Shown here piece by piece: positions 61,333-64,000 of a stretch of DNA of 64,000 bases (positions are counted from its first letter, which is position 1; each line of letters opens with the position of its first letter). Position numbers and translations under genes: made by a program. The stretch comes from Paraburkholderia flava (GTDB lineage Bacteria; Pseudomonadota; Gammaproteobacteria; Burkholderiales; Burkholderiaceae), in the NCBI RefSeq assembly GCF_004359985.1, contig NZ_SMRO01000001.1, positions 1,593,100 to 1,657,099 of the forward strand, read 5' to 3'. Under the pieces are notes generated by a model that was not told where the DNA came from, ran no database searches, and saw nothing but the letters and a program-made list of their open reading frames with translations.

Positions 61333-62250
61333 TTGAATACGCGTGACTTGCAGGCTTTCGTGGCGGTGGTGGAAAGTGGCTCGATGGTGCGGGCGTCGGA
61401 GAAGCTGTTTCTCACGCAGCCGGGTCTCACGCGCCGTGTGCAGAATCTGGAATCGACGCTCGGCATCGAACTGCTCGACCGGCAGAGCAAGCCGCTCAAG
61501 CCGACGGCCGCAGGCACCGAGGTGTACGGGCTCGCGCGCACGGTGCTGCGCGCGGTCGACGACCTGATGGCGATCGCCTCGCCCGAGAGCGAGCCGACCG
61601 GAGAGTTCAGGATCGGCGTGCCGCCGTTTCTGTCCGAACTGGCGCTGGAGGAACCCATCGACCGTCTGCGCAACGCCTTTCCGAATCTGACGCTACGCGT
61701 GACGGCAGGCTGGTCGCCAGGGCTGCTGGAAGGCATCGAGCGCGCGAAGGCGGATGCCGCCGTCGTCCTGCTGCCCGAAAGCGTGCCATTACGGGAAGGT
61801 CTGAGTTCGACGCTTCTCGCCTACAAGCCAACGGTTGTCGTCGCGCCGCGCTCGTTCGGCATCGCCGACCAACCGACGATGCTCGCCGGACTGGCGGCGC
61901 ATCCCTGGGTGCTGAATCAGGACGGCTGCGGGATGCGTTCGGCGCTGAGCCGTGCGATGTTGGCAGCCGGGCTGCCGTTCAACGTCGCCGTCGAGGCATT
62001 CGGTTCGGAACTGCAGCTCTCGCTAGTAGCGCGCGGTCTGGGCGTCGGGCTTGCTGCGCCCGAAATACTCGCGCGCAGCCCGCATCGAGACGCGTTGCAG
62101 ATCATCGATGTACCGGATTTCAGAAGCGGGCTGAACGTGTGGCTCGTTCATGGTGCATTGCCGGGGCGCCTCGTGCGGCCCGTCGCGTTGATGCGCGATG
62201 CGCTGATCGAAAAACTGGAGAAGGACGCGGTGAGTTTCCCGCTCGCGTGA
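61333..62250 (+). CDS. LysR-family regulator, TTG start
   Basis: A 305-residue LysR protein. The helix-turn-helix starts at once (NTRDLQAFVAVVESGSMVRA, then TQPGLTRRVQNLESTLGIEL), so the N terminus must be at the TTG at 61333; no in-frame ATG or GTG precedes it. The effector domain resembles the CysB/NAC-like branch (GEFRIGVPPFLSELALEEPI). Probably regulates the divergent MFS exporter. Confidence 0.88.
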   Translation: MNTRDLQAFVAVVESGSMVRASEKLFLTQPGLTRRVQNLESTLGIELLDRQSKPLKPTAAGTEVYGLARTVLRAVDDLMAIASPESEPTGEFRIGVPPFLSELALEEPIDRLRNAFPNLTLRVTAGWSPGLLEGIERAKADAAVVLLPESVPLREGLSSTLLAYKPTVVVAPRSFGIADQPTMLAGLAAHPWVLNQDGCGMRSALSRAMLAAGLPFNVAVEAFGSELQLSLVARGLGVGLAAPEILARSPHRDALQIIDVPDFRSGLNVWLVHGALPGRLVRPVALMRDALIEKLEKDAVSFPLA

Positions 62251-62399
62251 TCTGCGTTTTATTACGATCGGGGCGGAAGATGTAATCCGATCCACGCGTA
62301 AAACCCAACATCCAGGAAAGATCGGAATTCGACACGCGCACGCGTATAGGCGTATTCCCGAACAACGCACGCGCGCAAGCCGTGGACCCGCTCCGATAG

Positions 62400-62414
62400 G
62401 CCAATTTAATTGGC
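62400..62414. promoter_or_regulatory. Perfect AT-centred palindrome
   Basis: GCCAATT-T-AATTGGC, seven-base arms, 63 bases before the start of the DUF3562 gene. Possible operator. The rest of 62251-62476 holds no gene. Confidence 0.45.
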
Positions 62415-62476
62415 ATCGCGCAGACCCGCGTCCTTTAATGGAAGGCCCGCCCGTTCACCCCCCCTCGGAGATTCCC

Positions 62477-62674
62477 ATGACGCGTCAGCCTCAGCCCAAC
62501 GTCGACGAAGTCGTACAGGCCATCGCAGCGGAAACGAATACGCCCGCCGAGACGGTCTCGAAGATCTACGCCGACACGCTGGCCGACTACAAGGCGGACG
62601 CCCGCATCATGGATTACATGCCGTTGCTCGTCGCGAAGAAGGTTCGCGAAACGCTGCGCCAATCGCGGCACTGA
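62477..62674 (+). CDS. DUF3562 family protein
   Basis: A 65-residue helical protein: VDEVVQAIAAETNTPAETVS, then YADTLADYKADARIMDYMPL and ARKVREAL-like end VAKKVRETL. This is the DUF3562 pattern common in Burkholderiaceae. CGGAG precedes the ATG at 62477. Convergent with the MocR-type gene. Function unknown. Confidence 0.82.
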   Translation: MTRQPQPNVDEVVQAIAAETNTPAETVSKIYADTLADYKADARIMDYMPLLVAKKVRETLRQSRH

Positions 62675-62710
62675 CTGCCGCTCTCAGCTTCTTCTTTTAT
62701 CGTTCGTTCG

Positions 62711-64000
62711 TCACGCAGGATCGACGCTGAGCACACGCGCAGCGTCGTCGTTGCGTGCGCGCTCGCGCGGCAGCATCGTGCGAATGACGCGCGCGAACCG
62801 CGCGATCAATGCATCGGCTTTTTCCGCCGGCACGCCCGCGTAGCCGAGCATGAAGCCGTTGTAGCGCGACGTGCCCGCACCCGGCATGCAGTACGCGCTC
62901 AACGGCGCGGCGAAGAGGCCGTGGTCACGCAGCGCCTGGCTCACATCACGGTCCTTTAGCGGCGCGTCGAGACGCACTGTGAGATGCATCCCGCCGCCGT
63001 CAGCGGACAGCGTGACAAGGTCGCTCATCTGTCTGTCGATCGCACGAACGAGCGCGCCGCGCCGCTGCTGATAGAGCCGCCGCATCCGCCGCAGATGGCG
63101 CGCGTACTTGCCGCTGTCGATGAAATCCGCAAGCGCGATCTGCTCCGCGATACGCCCCTGTCGCGAGATCTCGCTCAACGCTTCGTCGATCTGCCGTACG
63201 AGATGTGCCGGCACGATCATGAAGCCCATCCGCAGCGCCGGAAACATCGTCTTGCTGTACGTGCCGAGATAGACCACCGGCGCATCCGCTGTCAGACCCT
63301 GGATGGCCGGTAGCGGCGGTCCGCTGTGACGCAGCTCGCTGTCGTAATCGTCTTCGATGATCCACGCGCCGGCGGCAATCGCGTTCTCCATCAATGCCCG
63401 CCGACGCTCGAGGCTCAACACGCAGCCGAGCGGATACTGATGCGACGGCGTCGTGTAAATAAGCCGCGGCGGTACGTCGCGCCAGTCGCGCGGAGTCGGT
63501 GCGAGGCCAGAGCCGTCCACCGGCATCGGCAGGAGCCGCAGCCCCGCCGTCTGGAACGCAGCCTTTGCACCGTGATAACCGGGGTTCTCGACCCACACGG
63601 TATCGCCCGGATCGGCGAGCAGGCGCGCACATAGATCGAGGCTCGTCTGCGTGCCCTGCGTGATGAACACCTGGTCTGCGGTACAGCGCACGCCGCGCGA
63701 CACTCGCACGTATTCCGCAATGGCCCGCCGCAGCGCCGGATGACCCGCGCTGTCGCCGTAGCCGAGTTCGTACGCATCGATCGTGCGCCACGCGCGCTCC
63801 ACCGACGCTCGCCACTGCGCGACCGGAAATTCGTCGAGTGCTGGCACGCCCGGACGAAACGGCGTCGGGTCATCGGGTCGGCCGCGCTCGCGCGGCAGAT
63901 TGCTGACACGCTTCGACAGCGCGCTTGCGGGTGCACCAACGCCGCGCGGATCGGTCGCGGCCGGAAACGCGAGGCGACTCACCACAGACCCATGCCGGCT
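62711..64000 (-). CDS. MocR/PdxR-type regulator, aminotransferase domain (5' end beyond window)
   Basis: About 429 residues of a fold-type I PLP domain, open to the right edge. FRPGVPALDEFPVAQWRASV, YGDSAGHPALRRAIAEYVRV, FITQGTQTSLDLCARLL, WIIEDDYDSELRHSG (PLP-contacting Asp and Tyr) and YLGTYSKTMFPALRMGFM (Schiff-base Lys) are all present. This is the aminotransferase half of MocR regulators; the GntR helix-turn-helix should lie beyond 64000. GTG codons near 63985 are not the true start because the frame is still open. Confidence 0.85.
   Translation of the reverse strand, partial: SRHGSVVSRLAFPAATDPRGVGAPASALSKRVSNLPRERGRPDDPTPFRPGVPALDEFPVAQWRASVERAWRTIDAYELGYGDSAGHPALRRAIAEYVRVSRGVRCTADQVFITQGTQTSLDLCARLLADPGDTVWVENPGYHGAKAAFQTAGLRLLPMPVDGSGLAPTPRDWRDVPPRLIYTTPSHQYPLGCVLSLERRRALMENAIAAGAWIIEDDYDSELRHSGPPLPAIQGLTADAPVVYLGTYSKTMFPALRMGFMIVPAHLVRQIDEALSEISRQGRIAEQIALADFIDSGKYARHLRRMRRLYQQRRGALVRAIDRQMSDLVTLSADGGGMHLTVRLDAPLKDRDVSQALRDHGLFAAPLSAYCMPGAGTSRYNGFMLGYAGVPAEKADALIARFARVIRTMLPRERARNDDAARVLSVDPA

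Noticed and set aside
1..64000. Search for CRISPR arrays, insertion sequences, integrases, phage genes, toxin-antitoxin pairs and secretion systems
   Set aside because: No regularly spaced repeats, transposase motifs, integrase or defence-gene motifs were seen in the readable genes.

Overview
The window is a stretch of high-GC chromosome from a Burkholderiaceae bacterium. It is most like Paraburkholderia, Caballeronia or Burkholderia, judged from protein style: an OmpC-type porin, an extra S21, a DUF3562 protein, many LysR and AraC regulators, and two DAHP synthases. Codon third positions are strongly G/C. I see no rRNA, tRNA, CRISPR array, insertion sequence or phage gene, so this is mostly ordinary accessory and housekeeping chromosome. 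Two sites stand out: an AT-rich divergent promoter region at 25.8-26.2 kb and an amino-acid attenuator at 37.3 kb.

Layout. 0-6.4 kb: a processive glycosyltransferase (cut by the window edge) behind a cytochrome b561, a ReAV-type asparaginase, a LysR regulator, an amino-acid binding protein and an aspartoacylase-like deacylase. 6.4-10.7 kb: a DUF2252 protein, then a molybdenum set (two-domain Mop protein, NifQ-like protein, ModE-type regulator) and a DUF2325 protein. 10.9-17.8 kb: DAHP synthase, then a packed six-gene run (acyl-CoA dehydrogenase, CitE-like lyase, FMN flavoprotein, cystathionine beta-lyase, GST, glutamine amidotransferase). 17.7-24.5 kb: a LuxR solo and a tripartite EmrAB/NodT-type efflux operon with a divergent AraC regulator. 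24.7-28.3 kb: a second DAHP synthase facing a three-gene operon of thioesterase, prephenate dehydratase and a degenerate DAHP-synthase-like protein. Two similar AT-rich elements lie between them, one in front of each arm.

28.4-35.9 kb: small or stress-type genes, including a cold-shock gene flanked by two members of an unnamed 95-residue family, plus a DMT exporter, a quinone oxidoreductase and S21. 36-37.4 kb: a threonyl-tRNA synthetase lacking the N-terminal editing region, preceded by a threonine-rich leader peptide and a terminator that together form a textbook attenuator. 37.5-47.3 kb: uridine-kinase-like protein, acetyltransferases, a lipoprotein phosphatase with a di-haem peroxidase, class I aldolase and several unknown small genes. 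47.5-56.8 kb: a porin and an inositol-type catabolic and import operon (IolG, IolB, ABC importer, IolI-like isomerase) with a divergent LacI regulator. 56.9-64 kb: a YheO-type regulator with a hydroxyaspartate/serine-threonine ammonia-lyase, two MFS exporters, a LysR regulator, a DUF3562 protein and a MocR-type regulator cut by the right edge.

The strongest candidates for undescribed biology are the threonine attenuator of the short ThrRS, and the divergent aromatic cluster with its pseudo-DAHP synthase. Next come the paralogous pair around the cold-shock gene and the six-gene mixed operon. All functions are read from sequence motifs; no database search was run.
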